A stretch of 57,000 nucleotides of DNA from Hirudo medicinalis (GCA_011800805.1 MPNW01000204.1:3216-60215), one strand, 5' to 3'; numbered from the stretch's first letter, positions 12,289-24,774 are shown. The notes: generated by a model not told the origin, from the letters alone. Numbers and translations: made by a program.

Positions 12289-13384
12289 CATCATTATTAT
12301 TATTACGATTATTATTATTATTATTATCATCATCGTCATCGTCATCATTATTAGCTTCATTATTATTTTATTTTTTAAAATCGGTTTTAAAATGCCAAAG
12401 AAATAAAAAGGTGGAATGCAATTCCAGCCACGTTTGTGAGGCATTCGTTGGCATCCGTGGACATTCATCCGTGGACACTGCAAACATGTACCTTCGCGTA
12501 CCGTGCTCCTTCGAAACTGCATTTAAATTCGGAACATTTTGTGGATTAATTCTTCTTTTTTTCGATCAAAGTTTTCTTTTACATTTTTATTTCATCTTTG
12601 AATTAATTTGAGCTTAAAATATTTTATAATGTTGTCGCGCGAAGATTCAGCGAACACTGAAATGTTTCTCAAACAATCCACGCATTAAAGATGAAAACTT
12701 TACACGAGATTCTAAAGATATTTGAACGCTTTGAAACCGACCTTCTAATTCACCTAATTGTAATTCAATTTAGATATTATTTATAATAATAATAAATTTA
12801 ATTAATTAATCAATATTAATATTGTTAAGGTTTGATATCCCTAACAATTAATACGACAAGGTCTTCATATTTCCCGTTGTTTCATTGAAATTGCTAAATT
12901 GTTAAAGCAACAAGGTAACTGATCAAGCAAAGTTAACATCAGACACAATTTGATCAATCAAAAAAAAAATCTTTCAATAAAAAAATTGAGAGTAATTCAT
13001 TACAATATAAAACTATTCCAAGTTATCAATCATGTGATAACTGATGACTTTAATTCATAAGTTAATATATTATTATTGATTTATTCCTTAACTTAAGGTG
13101 GCTTTCCTCTTCCTTGAGTGAGTAAATAGTTCTTTCAAACATGTCCATGAAATAAAATCATTTCCAAGTTATTATTCCAGTGTTATTATCTGATGAGAGT
13201 AATATGTTCTTAATGACACAACATTGAAGTTCATGATTTCATTAGCTGATTAGATTCTGTACACAAATGATCGGCATCCAGCATCTGATTATTCAGAAAT
13301 TATTCGCTTCATAAATTCATGAACATTAATTATCGTCATATATTCTTAAAAATTATTAATAAATTATTTGTGTCATTATATCCT
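10493..13384. other. Intergenic, microsatellite-rich, no recognised gene
   Basis: This holds the receptor 3' UTR and then scattered GAT/GATGAC and TTG runs (for example about 11040-11060, 11700-11730, 11925-11955) and the ATT/ATC block at 12247-12355. Open frames here are low-complexity translations or short frames without motifs. Confidence 0.5.
12247..12355. repeat. ATT/ATC trinucleotide microsatellite
   Basis: About 110 bases of mainly ATT repeats, interrupted by ATC and CGTC units. Confidence 0.9.
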
Positions 13385-13990
13385 ATTAATAATAATAATA
13401 ATATATTTATTTGTAGAGCGCCATAAGCATGAGCGTCAGGGGCGCTTCGTCCTTCGCTACTGTGGGAAAAGGTGGGTCTTGAGGTTAGCCTTGAAAAGGC
13501 TGAACGAATCAGAGGCCCTGAATTGTGGGGGAAGGTCATTCCATGTCCGAGGGGCGGAGAACTTGAAAGAAAAGGATTTTGCTTCGAACTTGTTCCTCGG
13601 GATGGGAATGTTAAGGAAGTTCGAGGACTCCGATCTCAGACTCCTGGCATGTGAGTGCAAGTAGAGAGTGTTGGCAACGTAGCATGGTGTTCCTGTCATC
13701 AGAACCTTGTACGCTAACAAGGCTATTTTTGAATTTTATTCTTTCAGGAACTGGAAGCCAATGGAGTGATGTCATTGCGTCAGTCGGTTCAACATCACCT
13801 CCGATCACGAGACGAGCAGCTTTGTGTTGAATCTTCTGCAATTTCTGGAGAGAAGCAGAGGATAGCCGATAAAGCAGGGAGTTACAGTAGTCAAGTCTTG
13901 ACAAAATGTGACAACGACAGAGAGCCGCAGTCACATCAATGTAAGGAGGTGCCTGATGTGACGATGTGATGTGACGTAGGGACCATAGTT
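13385..13990 (-). mobile_element. CR1/L2-like retrotransposon 3' end (broken ORF2 tail)
   Basis: On the minus strand the frame carries LSRLDYCNSLLY, LQKIQHKAARLVIG and LHWLPVPERIKFK, all standard downstream of the reverse transcriptase domain in CR1/L2/jockey elements. A frameshift near 13735 follows. The continuation has KFEAKSFSFKFSAPRTWNDLPP and ends FKANLKTHLFPQ, then an AT-rich ATT-repeat tail at about 13385-13410. Only this 3' part is present and it is not intact. Confidence 0.85.
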
Positions 13991-16069
13991 GGTAGTTGTA
14001 TGACCGAGCTACTGTTGAAACATGCTTGTCTATGGAGAGGGTGCTGTCGATTATCTTAAAATGGAAATTATTACACTATCATATTTTAAAATCGAATTTA
14101 TTATTGTTATAGCGTGTATTAATTAATTGTTGCTGGTGCGAAATAAATCCAGAATGAGAGTTGTTGACGTCAAATTCCCAGGTGACTGGGTCATCCTCAA
14201 CGTCGATTTGAGGTCATGACCTGACCTCATAAAACGAATGCCTAACTAACCTGACAGGAGTTCATAACGAACCAATTCAAGCTGGAATTCAGTACTTTAT
14301 TGTTGTTGTTGTTGTTGTTGTAAAACATACAATCGATTGAAACCGCAGACTCTTTTATATTAATTTTTAAGATTCTAAATAAAACAATTTACAAAAATAA
14401 ATCCAATAAAAGGAAACTGTGATTTCATCTGAGTGAATTATTTTAATCGCTTGAGTTTAAAATAGAATATTTTAAGAAATAAATTTTTAAAACTTCCGAA
14501 TTCCAGGTGAACGAAGCGATAAGAAAAATTGAGCGAAAATTAAAAGTCCTAGTTGAATCTGGACGTGGAACTTGGTGGTTTTGAATCTCAGCCGACGACA
14601 TCTGTGTGACGACAAAGGATACTCACAGTGCCCACCAGTCACCATGGCACGACCACGTAGAGGAAGGGAGCAATACCCGGTGAAAGAAAGACCGATAAGG
14701 TGGTGCATTAGTGCCAATTAGACGATGTCGCTGCCTATTATTCCTGTGTTCTGTTGGATGCGCCCGCGAATTCTGCGCTAAAAGCTTCGAGCTTTTAGCA
14801 TCAATTTACGACGTCTGGGCTTTTACGCGCCAGAATCCAGTTGCTGGAGTCGGTCTTATTCATATATCTGCTCTCGCATCTTTGCTCCTTCTTCTCTCGC
14901 TCAACACCCCAGTTTTCCGGCTCCTATTTTGTAGGAGTGGAAAAGTTTTGACTCGAAAGTTGTTATTGCGCTATTGTCACCTGGATGAAGACGGTCTACC
15001 TGTGCAATTGTGAATGTTAACGTCACTGGGGAGACAGATATGTGGTCAGAACAAATAGGTGCCCTCCTTATTCCCAGATGATGTGCAGCACGTGACGATT
15101 TAAAAGCAGCAGTTGATTTATTGCACTGGAACGACTGAATGAACAGAAGCGTGGATGAATGGATAGATGAATGAATGAATGAATGGGTGAATGGAGAAAT
15201 GGTGAATCAATGGGAAAAGAGTCTGAAGAGATCAATGCGATGAATGGATGGAGGATTGAAAAACAAGCCTGATGAGCCTCTGATTGACAAATTGATCGAT
15301 GAAACAAACAACAACAGCAACAACAACAGGTTGTACTCCTGGAGATCATCCAAGTGAGACCGCATCGTTCCGTGCCGACATGCAATTGGTCGGCAGATTC
15401 GTAGAAATCGTCGCAGACTCAAATGCAATTGGCTGAAACAGCAGTCATTTTAAATTTACTTCCGGCACCAGAACCAATGGCAGCTCTTTCCAGTAGCAGT
15501 AACAGGTGTTCATTTAGGAAGATGGTTTGATGGATCAGCGGGAGATGTTTATAAATGGCAGCGAGTGCTGGAATGATAACTTTTCATGGATTGAACGACT
15601 TCTATTGCTCCTGGGATAAATGCTACTCACCATGACTCAAAGTGGAAAATCAAATCATTCCAAGAGTATGTCGGACGATAATTGTTTGGTCTTGTTTTTT
15701 AATAAAAAGTAATTATTAATAAAGATCAAATGTTATGAAAATTATAATTTACAAATTATTGCTGTTAATGTTTAAAGTTATCATTGATAATATTTCCTTC
15801 AAACACTTCTTATATCGACTGCCTGCTCACCTCAAATTCAATATTGTTAATTCATTTCTATGTTCATTTGTGAGTGTTTTCAAAAATGTTTCAAACACTT
15901 TTTACATATTTTTAACTAACCACTCATAAACTACTAATTCACTTGGTCATGATCGTGTTCATCATAATCATCATCATAACAATCAATATCGTCATCATCA
16001 TCACCATCATTACAATCACTACCATCCTCCATGTGAGTAAGATCACATTCTCACCCGATAAGACAACAG
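13991..16069. other. Region upstream of Islet LIM1 exon; first exon not found
   Basis: The Islet start codon exon should lie here or further left, but no exon with a matching splice phase was found. Contents seen: a TTG run (14300-14320), a perfect hairpin (14777-14799), GAAT tetranucleotide repeats (15165-15190) and ATC-rich sequence (15955-16025). The open frame 14711-15013 (+) has no recognised motif. Confidence 0.45.
14777..14799. other. Perfect 10-bp inverted repeat with TCG loop
   Basis: GCTAAAAGCT-TCG-AGCTTTTAGC is a perfect palindromic hairpin in otherwise non-coding DNA upstream of Islet. Function is unknown; it could form a stem-loop in RNA or be chance. Confidence 0.7.
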
Positions 16070-19000
16070 CCGTCGAATCTCCCAATGTGCCGGTTGTGGC
16101 TCAGAGATCTTGGACCAGTACATCCTCAAGGTTGCCCCTGACCTGGAGTGGCATGCCTCCTGTCTCAAGTGCGCAGAGTGTCAACAGGTGCTCAACGAGA
16201 ACTCAACATGCTTCGTCAGGCAGGACAAAACGTACTGCAAAAGAGACTACAACAGGTGGGTGGAATAACGCTAGCGTAGTTGCCTTCCAAGCAATTGATC
16301 CGGGTTCGACTCCCGGCTCACTCACTCGTGTACGTGTGAAATTTATTGATGATGGTGATGATGTGATGGTAATGGTGATGATGATGATGATGATGATAAC
16401 TATGATACATTGATTGAGATGCTGTCTGGGAAATATTTGAAATGTTTGGCTTGCAAATGTTGGTGCAACATGAGATGACTCACATGAGTTGACTCACGTC
16501 AACAGAGAGGAACAAACTGTCAGCGTGAAGTCTCTTCCTGTAAAATGATGATGCTGGATTCTTTCGCTGATCACTAAATAAATTATTTTATTGTTATTTA
16601 ACCAATAATTTTTTTGATTATTTTCAATCAAAAATAAAATGCTACAAACTAGAAAATGTTCTGCTGTAACAAAATTAGTTGCCTGACGAGAAAGTTGGAT
16701 TTTTGAGCAAAACCAAACTATTGGAATTTCATCAGCCATCCGCATGGACGTGGTATCATCAATGTCATCTTAACCGTTACTGTTCAGCTTTCCATTTTTC
16801 AGGCTCTTCGGCGCAAGGTGTCGTCTGTGCAGGGTGGAATTCAAGGAAAACGATTTAGTGATGAGAGCCAAGAACAGCATCTACCACACGGAATGCTTCA
16901 GGTGTGTCGTTTGCGACAGAGTCCTCAGTTCTGGGGACGAGTTTTGTATCCGAGAGAAGGGAATCTACTGCAAAGTGGACATCGACACAGCAGACAAACA
17001 AGACAGCGAATTTAACAACAACAACAACAACAACAATAACAGCAACAACAACGACTCTCAAAAGACTGAAACTGCAAGCGACGAAACAAAAGGTTTGTTG
17101 TTCTTTACCAATCAGAATGCTCTCATTGCCATCACTCGCTTTAAAACGCATTAGTGTTTAGTGTGTCAGAATTAAATTTTGGATTTGCGAGGTTCAAGGA
17201 AGTTCTTTTTGCAACTTTCAGACTCCTGCGAAGACGTCTGCATGGTTCCCGCCAGCAACAGAACTTCCAGCGGAAAGTCACAATCACGTTCAGAATCCAG
17301 GTGCAACTCGATTAATGAGAACAAAAATCAATTGCAGCTTATTTACTCAATTAACCTTCGTTTGTTCTGATGAGAATAAATGCAGCTATTTTTAGAAAAT
17401 CATTAAAATTTCAATAAATTGATTTTAATTCTCGTTAATTAACCAACTTATTTAGATCCAGATCTCACAAATCCGACCACAAAGCGACCAGGGTGAGAAC
17501 AGTTCTAAATGAAAGACAACTTCACATGTTGAGAACTTGTTACGGCGCAAACCCAAGACCAGACGCCTGATGAAGGAGCAACTCGTTGAAATGACTGGCC
17601 TCAGTCCCAGAGTAATCAGGGTTTGGTTTCAAAATAAACGTTGCAAGGATAAGAAGAGGACTCAACTACTGAAACAAATTCAACAACAACAGCAACAAGA
17701 TAAGGTTCGTTGCACCTCCTCGTTTGCTTGTGTTCAATTCCTTGTTCAATTTGATTGTTCAAAAGCTTGTTGTGATTTAAATGTTTAGCATACTTTAATA
17801 AATGGCATCGTTACCTTGGCAACCTCATATTGGAGAAATTGACTTCCAACGCAAACACTTACTGAGTGTTGAGTTTTGAATACCTGGTTGTTGCGGAAGA
17901 TTTACAAACAAAAGTTGAACATGTGAACAAATTATTTTTGAGGTTTGACTGAAAATTAAAAACTGATGATGGAGAATAAAAAATTATTCTTTAACCTGCC
18001 AACATAAAATGTTGAAGAAAACTTGTCACGCAACTCGAGATTCTACGAACCACATTACAATGCTCGGCAAATTTGGTAGCTGATGGATCTGCCTACGCCC
18101 AAGACTTGCAAGCAAAACATTGATGAAATGTGCTTCTTTGTTAAGCAAAATATTCCTTTTATGGACTTTTTAAAAATTAAACTTAATACTCTTAAAAGTG
18201 GAGTATTTCACACAACGAAATCTCACAGATTCGGATTGTAGGAACACAGATTGGAATGGCTCGAAGACCTTTTCTGCTGCAGAACAACTTCTGAGATACG
18301 ATAAACATGTAACCATATTTCAAACCGCTGAGTTTATATTCATCTATTCATCCGCGTCTTACTCGATCAGTCTTGGGTCAGGAGGGTTCCATTACAGAAA
18401 CTGTCAGATCCAGAAGTAATTATCCTCTTTGGGGATGAACATGGCCTGTTGAATCTATTCGATGGTTGGAGATTCAATTAAGTTGAGAAATAACTTCTAG
18501 GAATCCTAACAAGAAATGAATTTTTGAGTCTTCTCGAAATTGGTGTTAATTCTTGTAAATAGGAGTTCATTCGGTGCTCTCAACATCTGTGATGGTCGTG
18601 AAAAGCTGGCACAACTAAAATCGTATTGTTGCGTGCATATATTTTCATAAGACTCCTGATCATCTGATCGTCCAAACGTTCATTTTGGCCCAAGAAGAGC
18701 ACTCGTGCATAATTAATTAATTCGATTATTTGTATGTAACTACGTTTAGGACAACTTCAGTTGAGTTGTTTGTGGACTTTTAATGCCCCCCCTTTTTAGG
18801 CTCAAAAACAAGTTGCAAACAATGTAAATAACGTTCCACTTTGAACACATATTTCTCAGAAATATCTCAGAAATATCTGAGTGAAACAATCGGAATGATT
18901 TCATGTGGAACTTGCGAACAAACAGGAATGGATATTTCTTGCCAATGCACGTTGTCATCCACAAACATGGATGGATGGAAATCGTGAAGAGCTTCTGTGA

Positions 19001-21276
19001 TTCAATGGTGATTTGGGTGTCTGAAGAATTTAAATGAAATATTAATAATTAAATAATAAAATATTAAAAATATAAATTTGTTAAAGGAACTGATAACAAA
19101 ATTAATAATCACGTCTTGTGTAAACTGACTTGATTTCAACCAGATTTTATTGACAGTCCCGTAATTAATTATTCACGCAGCTAAATTGAAATCTTTTATG
19201 TTATTTATTAATTTAAATATTATTTTATATTTTCCTGCTCAGTTCCAGTGTTTCAATTCTTGTGACTTCTTTCGCTCCAAAGACCTCCAAATTTTATTCT
19301 CTCATTTTTTAAAACTCCGTCAACGTCCGCATTATTCAAATTATTTGATGACATTTTCACATAAGAGCAAAGGTTAGGGTTTCTTCTCACTGGAAGGTGA
19401 AGGTCACATGTTTGAAGATTGAAATATTGATCACGGTCTCCCAAATTTCGTTCCCGGCTAGGAACTTAAAAAATTAGGACTAAAAAATTATTTCATGACT
19501 TTTCATGACTCATGTTTAAGGAAGTTATTTTCGAAGATGGGTGAAGTTACCAAAACTGATCGGTCAGCCTCAAGTACTAATGAACTTCGCATGTTCGAAA
19601 GGTTAATGAAAAAATGGTTAATAGAGATTGGTCTATTGAATTTGTGCGAGTGTTTTCAGTAGAAAATATTATCTCAAATTGTTTGAGAAAAGTTAATTTT
19701 ATAAATCATTTTATTGGATCATCAAGCGCTTATAGTTCCTACTGGATTCTGCGATTTGAATGAAGGCATTTCATTGGATGTTGGTAGTTTATGGATCACC
19801 AACGTGGCCATGGTATTGATTAGATGAATTATGTCTTAATCGATGGAAGGTGGCTGAATTATGTCATGCATGAATTGTTTCGTGATGAATGAATGTTAAG
19901 TGAATGAATAAATTGTGACATGGTGAATGGATGGTAAGTTAATGAATGAATTATGTCAAGATGAATGTAAGGCAAGTGAATGAATGAATGAATGAATTAT
20001 GTCATGATGAATGGATGGTAAGTGGATGAATGACTGGAGGGCAGAAAGAGGAGACCTCGGTGCAACATTGTCTGTCACACGTGTCTTGAGTGATAGCCTA
20101 TTAAGACACGCGCCTGCCAAATTGAACAATGATGCTGAGACCATGGAAATCCTGATTTGACATAATATTATGTCGTTTATTTGTTTTATTGATTGTTGAA
20201 ATTATGCTGTTCATTTGTTTACAACCTTGTTGTTCACGGCTGAATTTGATCTTCATTTCGTACGGTAAATGCACTTAATGTCTTTTAAACCTTTTAGTTG
20301 ATATTTACGTTTATAATCATAGAAGAGATGATGAATTGTTTCTCGTACCATTATTAATTATTATTCCTAACAATAACCATAACCATAACCATAATTATAA
20401 TGATAATATCATAATCATTTAACAATTTAACTGAGCGGCACAATTTTAATCGACTTTTGTTTATTTTTTTTAATTTCACTTTTAATCAAGAGATGCAACA
20501 TGTCGACAGGAGATGGCGGCAATCAAAAATGTTTTATAAGAAAATTGCTTCTTCTGCAGACGACTAATAAGGAGGATGCAATTTTCGAGGCGAAAATTGT
20601 CCAAATTATTCCCCACCGATTCGCTGACCGCCAGTTATCTCAACAATTTTTTTTATTCGTCAACATTTATTTCAACGTTCGCAACATTTATTTCTGAGTC
20701 TGCAACATCCAATTTCCTCTTAAATTAAATGTCATGATTTAAATCGTTTTTATTTTTCCATAACTTAATAAATTTGTTTGTTTTATATTTAGTTACCTGA
20801 TTTTCAGGGCGACCCTTGTGATCTCGATGACAGCATGTGGCTTAAAGGGAAGGTAGGCTTCCCTCGATCTTTTTGAAGATTGATTATTTAATTACGTTTA
20901 ATTTATTTTTAATGAAATAATAAAAATTGTGTAATAATTACGTAATAAATGACAGAACAATGCTGTGGTGAACTTCAGTCCTGAGCACCAGCAGGCCTGG
21001 ATGACTTCTTTGGACGCCCACATGTTCCATCCCTGGAAGAGCTTGGAACACGACGAACACTCCAACCCTCACCATCATCATCATCTCCCTCACCAACAAC
21101 ACCAGCAACTAGCTTTCCAGCAACTCATGCGCAACAACTTTGCCATTTCTGGTGACGCCTTGTGTGACGACGATGACGACGCAATCGTCTGTTTGAAGGA
21201 AAGTTCCCATCACAACCTCATGACTCCTCTCGACTACTCAGATGACATCTATCCAGGACGAGACAACTCCAACTGA
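16070..21276 (+). CDS. isl: Islet LIM-homeodomain transcription factor (partial 5', frameshift in homeobox)
   Basis: Exons: 16070-16255 (LIM1), 16803-17092 (LIM2 plus a poly-Asn linker), 17222-17300, 17456-17704 (homeodomain), 20808-20852 and 20956-21276. LIM1 reads [17 protein letters not shown] through CKRDYNR; LIM2 starts [13 protein letters not shown]. The homeodomain has [17 protein letters not shown], then [20 protein letters not shown] and KRCKDKKR, diagnostic of Islet. The last exon keeps HPWKSL and FQQLM, matching the conserved PWK...FQQL tail motif, with a His-rich stretch between. Islet factors specify motor neurons and other cell types by binding DNA with LIM cofactors. Exon 5 has one base too few after GACGCC near 17567: both sides fit the family only in different frames. 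The first exon is not seen. Intron 5 is about 3.1 kb. Confidence 0.93.
16255..16328 (+). repeat. tRNA-Gly(UCC)-derived segment (pseudo-tRNA or SINE head)
   Basis: Positions 16280-16316 keep an anticodon arm GTTGC-CTTCCAA-GCAAT (anticodon TCC) and a perfect T-arm CCGGG-TTCGACT-CCCGG, which contains the Pol III B-box. The 5' part (D-arm, acceptor stem) does not pair properly, so a working tRNA is unlikely. It starts at the Islet exon 2 splice donor and lies in the intron. A GAT-rich tail follows to about 16400. Confidence 0.65.
17705..20807. other. Islet intron 5 (3.1 kb), repeats but no recognised exon
   Basis: No exon was found between the homeodomain exon and the two C-terminal exons. It contains TGAA/GAAT-type tetranucleotide repeats (about 19880-20035) and a short ACCATA run (20375-20395). 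Being long, it is a reasonable place for enhancers, but none can be identified. Confidence 0.5.
19880..20035. repeat. Degenerate GAAT tetranucleotide / minisatellite array
   Basis: Units such as 'gatgaatg(g)atggtaagt(g/t)aatgaatgaat' recur about four times with variable spacing, inside Islet intron 5. Confidence 0.7.
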
Positions 21277-21800
21277 ATCTCCTGGAATGTAACGCATTCC
21301 AGAACATTCCAGAACATTATCGAAACTTCCAAGCTGCCGAATGAATGATTGAATTTGTTTTCTTTGCAAATCTATTTTTTTGTTCTTTCGAGTGTGACTT
21401 CCTTGTTGGTCTCATGTGATTGCATTTGATTTAATCAAGCGTGAATTAAGAGTATTAATATTTATCATAATTATTACTATTATTATTATTATTATTGTTA
21501 TTATTATTTCAATAATTATCATGATCACAGAATGCGAAAATTACAGAAAATTATGATGTCACAAATTATAGCATTGATGCTCTCACGACTTACACGAAGC
21601 AGGAAATGAGCACGAAGTCATTTAGCAGTCGATATGCAACAGTTTTGATTTCGTAATTTATTTATTTTTATATTTTCTTTCTTCCCTTCGTTACAATTTG
21701 CGTGCTGCTAGATTGTTTTGGTTGCATTTTTAATAACAATTTGTAAAAAAAACAATTAAAAATGACTTTATAAATTCTCGATTATTTGTTGATACACTCC

Positions 21801-21823
21801 AATAAATTTGTACGACCAATAAA
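21801..21823 (+). terminator. Candidate Islet polyadenylation signals
   Basis: Two AATAAA hexamers (21801-21806 and 21818-21823) lie about 530 bases after the Islet stop codon in AT-rich sequence, a plausible 3' UTR end. No other proof. Confidence 0.4.
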
Positions 21824-22473
21824 GACCCAATTGTCATGAATTTAAAAGTTGGAAAATAAATGAGCGAATGAAATTTTCAACCGGTAAACATGAAATAAGA
21901 AATCTGATTGAGGCATCAAGGTAACAACGACAATAACAACAGCAGCAGCAAACGATCCACTCAGCACAGCTCCATTTTCAGGCGGCACATAAATACCTCA
22001 TACCGGAACAGGAAGCCAATCGAACCTGTGGCGCTAAAATGTTAGCGCCATTGTTGGAACACGAGTTCTTAATTGCGCCTCATCGATCCGTGCTTCTCTC
22101 ATGGTGGATTGTGTTTCCCAGGTGAAAACATCTTCCAACCCTCATCCACACGACATTCGATACGCTCCAGCCCACGGGTGATGTTTCCTGGACATCGATT
22201 TGAACGATGCTTAATTACATTTACAATTATTTTTAAATTTTTTAAATACTATTTCGAAGAATTGTGCTCTGGTGAAATGATTTTACTCAGAAGTAATGGA
22301 TGTGTTTCTGTTTCTTTCAAATTCATCCTCGGCCACAATGAAAAGTTCCTTCGTCGAGTTTTAAAAAAGTGTTTGTTCCTCACCGGAAGTGCATTAGACG
22401 AACTCAAGACGAGGAACCACAGCTTGAAACGTCTTCAGAACCGAACGATAATTGCGCAACACTGAAAATGTCC

Positions 22474-23016
22474 TCAAAGATTCACCTGCACTCGAACCGC
22501 GCTATGTGCACATACTCTGCCATGTTCTGTCAGAATCGCTGAATTGGTGACAGAAGCGATACGATTAAGACGACATAGAAACAGACACGAAGTATGAAAT
22601 GTGCACAAGGATGGTCGATAATTGATCAGGATGAGGATGAAGAGGACGACGTGTGTCCTGGCATGAAAATGGCGGTCGTAAATAACAGGATCGCAAATGT
22701 ACATTGTGAGCGGAGTTGGAAACAATGTGGCGGACGGATACAAATCATGAAGGATGTAATTCGGTCGTCTGTGTGTCGTGGAGAAATTAAGATCCATCAA
22801 TCGTTGTCGTCGTTTGTTAGCGACGTCGGGCAGATGTGCTTGGTTCGATAATCCGAGAAAGTGCCATTCTTCGCTGAAACAATCGAAAGTCATAAAGATC
22901 TCCTCAACCCTGGCGCCCTGCTTTTTATATCTCAGTCCTATCTCCTCTGCCTTGTTACCGCCCGTGCGGATCGATTGAGAGATCAAAAATGAGAAAACTT
23001 TGATATCTTTATACAT
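22474..23016 (-). CDS. Candidate unrecognised ORF, 180 residues
   Basis: This is one of the longest uninterrupted frames in the window outside recognised genes, starting ATG and ending TAA. The first half looks protein-like (residues about 10-70 include EEIGLRYKKQGARVEEIF and FDCFSEEWHFLGL); the second half is less so. No family is recognised, no signal peptide or domain is clear, and no splice partners were found. It could be a single-exon gene, a part of a mobile element or chance. Confidence 0.25.
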   Translation of the reverse strand: MYKDIKVFSFLISQSIRTGGNKAEEIGLRYKKQGARVEEIFMTFDCFSEEWHFLGLSNQAHLPDVANKRRQRLMDLNFSTTHRRPNYILHDLYPSATLFPTPLTMYICDPVIYDRHFHARTHVVLFILILINYRPSLCTFHTSCLFLCRLNRIASVTNSAILTEHGRVCAHSAVRVQVNL

Positions 23017-23245
23017 CCATTTTCCTGGCTCTCCAACACCGGAAGCAGAAGTTGAGTTCTTTCCTTCCTGTATTGGTCAGTTCCTTTTATCGCAATTCAT
23101 CATTGTTTGTATTTTGTCTCCGCATTTGGATCCCCCACGTTGGAAGCTCACCTTGATATTATTGACAACTCCTCAAAGACTACCTCAAGTCCTGAATGTT
23201 GCGTGTCTTAAGCAAATGATCACAATTCAATAGGTGCCTTGACTT

Positions 23246-23494
23246 GTGCTATATTGGCCAACAATTTCGAGGCCAATTGTCTGCTTTCCATCAATCCTCG
23301 TCCGAGGTTCGCTGGAAGAGATTTCAGTCGGCAGTGATGTTATCTGGATCCATCAAAAAGATGCTAACATTGATCGTGGCTCTTTTGAACTCTTCCTCGA
23401 TGCTTATCAACACCAACCTGGGCATCTGCTGTTCTCATCGCAGAAATTTAAACAATTGCTTTTGCACGTAGACATACCTGGTGACATTTTCTGA
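23246..23494 (+). CDS. Candidate unrecognised terminal exon
   Basis: This open frame ends in TGA at 23492-23494 and has mixed, coding-like composition (segments SILVRGSLEEISVGSDVIW and FELFLDAYQHQPGHLLF). It is more GC-rich than its surroundings. No family was recognised and upstream exons were not identified, so the start is arbitrary. Confidence 0.25.
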   Translation: MLYWPTISRPIVCFPSILVRGSLEEISVGSDVIWIHQKDANIDRGSFELFLDAYQHQPGHLLFSSQKFKQLLLHVDIPGDIF

Positions 23495-24774
23495 GAATGT
23501 TGGCAGATTTAATGTTAACTTAATTCAAGAGATGCATTTCACTTCTTCGTATTTCATCTAATGATCCTTCTTAATTCAAGCATTAGTAAATGTTATAGTT
23601 ACATAAGTTATATCTACATAGTTGCTATGTAAAATATAAGAATTAAATGAAAATAAAAGCAGGCGAGGTTAAATCCCATCCGGTAATCAGCAGAGCGTAA
23701 CGTGAGTAGTTCATAGTTCAGCTACGGACGAACGCATTGATCCAAATCCATCACCTACAGTAGTTGAGGTTAATTTGACGTAATAATCAGACAGACATCC
23801 TATGTCGGTGGAAGACAATGCCTCTACCACGTCAATCCATCAAGAAAATTGAACAAATGGTTCAACGAGTGCACCCTTTGAAAAGCAGAACACTTTGCCG
23901 GGTGGCTCTCGTGGCGGAGTTGTCACCAAATACTTCGACCCGTTCATCCCCGCTAATAATAAGCCCAACAAGAGTAATTTCATTGACCCTCTCCGTCGTT
24001 CAAGAAGGTCCAGGATTGAATTTTCGAATCTAATTATCCCCCCTTGAACAACACTCGCCTGGGAATGTCGTGCTTGTGTCCACTCGATGAACACGTTTTA
24101 CGACTCCGTCTCCTGGCCATGCCATAAAGCTTTTAAAAATAAACTCTTCGATACTCCTTTGGCAGCTTCCTCACACATCATGGAATTGTCAACATTTCGT
24201 GTTAAAAAAAAATTGATTTTCTGTAATAATAAAAATCCAAGCATTCAACTCACTGATCTTATGACAGGACAAGCACTTTCACGGTAAAATAAAAACAAAT
24301 CTATAATATAATGTTACGTTATGATTCGAATGAAAGCGGATGAGAGAAGCTGAGGAGGGAGTTGGCGAGGGATCAAAGATTCTCTTCCTGGACGGCGGAA
24401 CACGAAGTAGGAAATGTACGCATCACCACGCCACGAGGCCAGCGAGAATACAAATGGAACTGTTTGTTCTCAGAGACCGGTCAAACATTCATTTCCTAAA
24501 CATAAAGCGCTCATTCGACAATAATTTACCTGGCACACCTGAGGGGAATACGAATAAATTAATCCATCGGACCACCACTTAATGCTGTCACACGCTGGAG
24601 ACGTTCGTGCGGAGGTCACATGATCAAGCAACTACACCGACTCAGTGAGGTTAAAGCGATAACAATATCGTGCTATCCTAATCCTACAAACCTTCCTATA
24701 TTTACAGACTACAATTACGACAATTTGTCGGTGATGATGATGATGATGATGATGACGAGTGGCTAAAACGAAGG

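Larger units (their letters stand above)
21277..24774. other. Islet 3' UTR and intergenic region before EED
   Basis: No gene is recognised. An ATT run is at 21475-21510 and a GAT run at 24731-24758. Two stretches have balanced, coding-like composition and are listed separately (22474-23016 minus, 23246-23494 plus). Other open frames (23818-24033, 24340-24582) show no motif. Confidence 0.4.

Noticed and set aside
12214..12522. 102-residue minus frame with poly-Ile
   Set aside because: It is translation of the ATT repeat.
13368..13720. Plus-strand frames at 13.4-13.7 kb
   Set aside because: They are antisense to the retrotransposon tail, which carries the recognised motifs.
15631..15670. ATGACTCAAAGTGG... 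ending at a GTATGT donor, as Islet exon 1
   Set aside because: It leaves one base before the donor, but the LIM1 exon needs two; the join would be out of frame.
16255..16328. Functional tRNA-Gly gene
   Set aside because: D-arm and acceptor stem do not pair; only the 3' half is tRNA-like.
15943..16413. 156-residue plus frame over the LIM1 exon
   Set aside because: It is a different frame from LIM1 and its N-terminus is translated ATC repeat.
19880..20144. Minus frame with repeated His/Ile/Ser
   Set aside because: It is translation of the GAAT repeat array.
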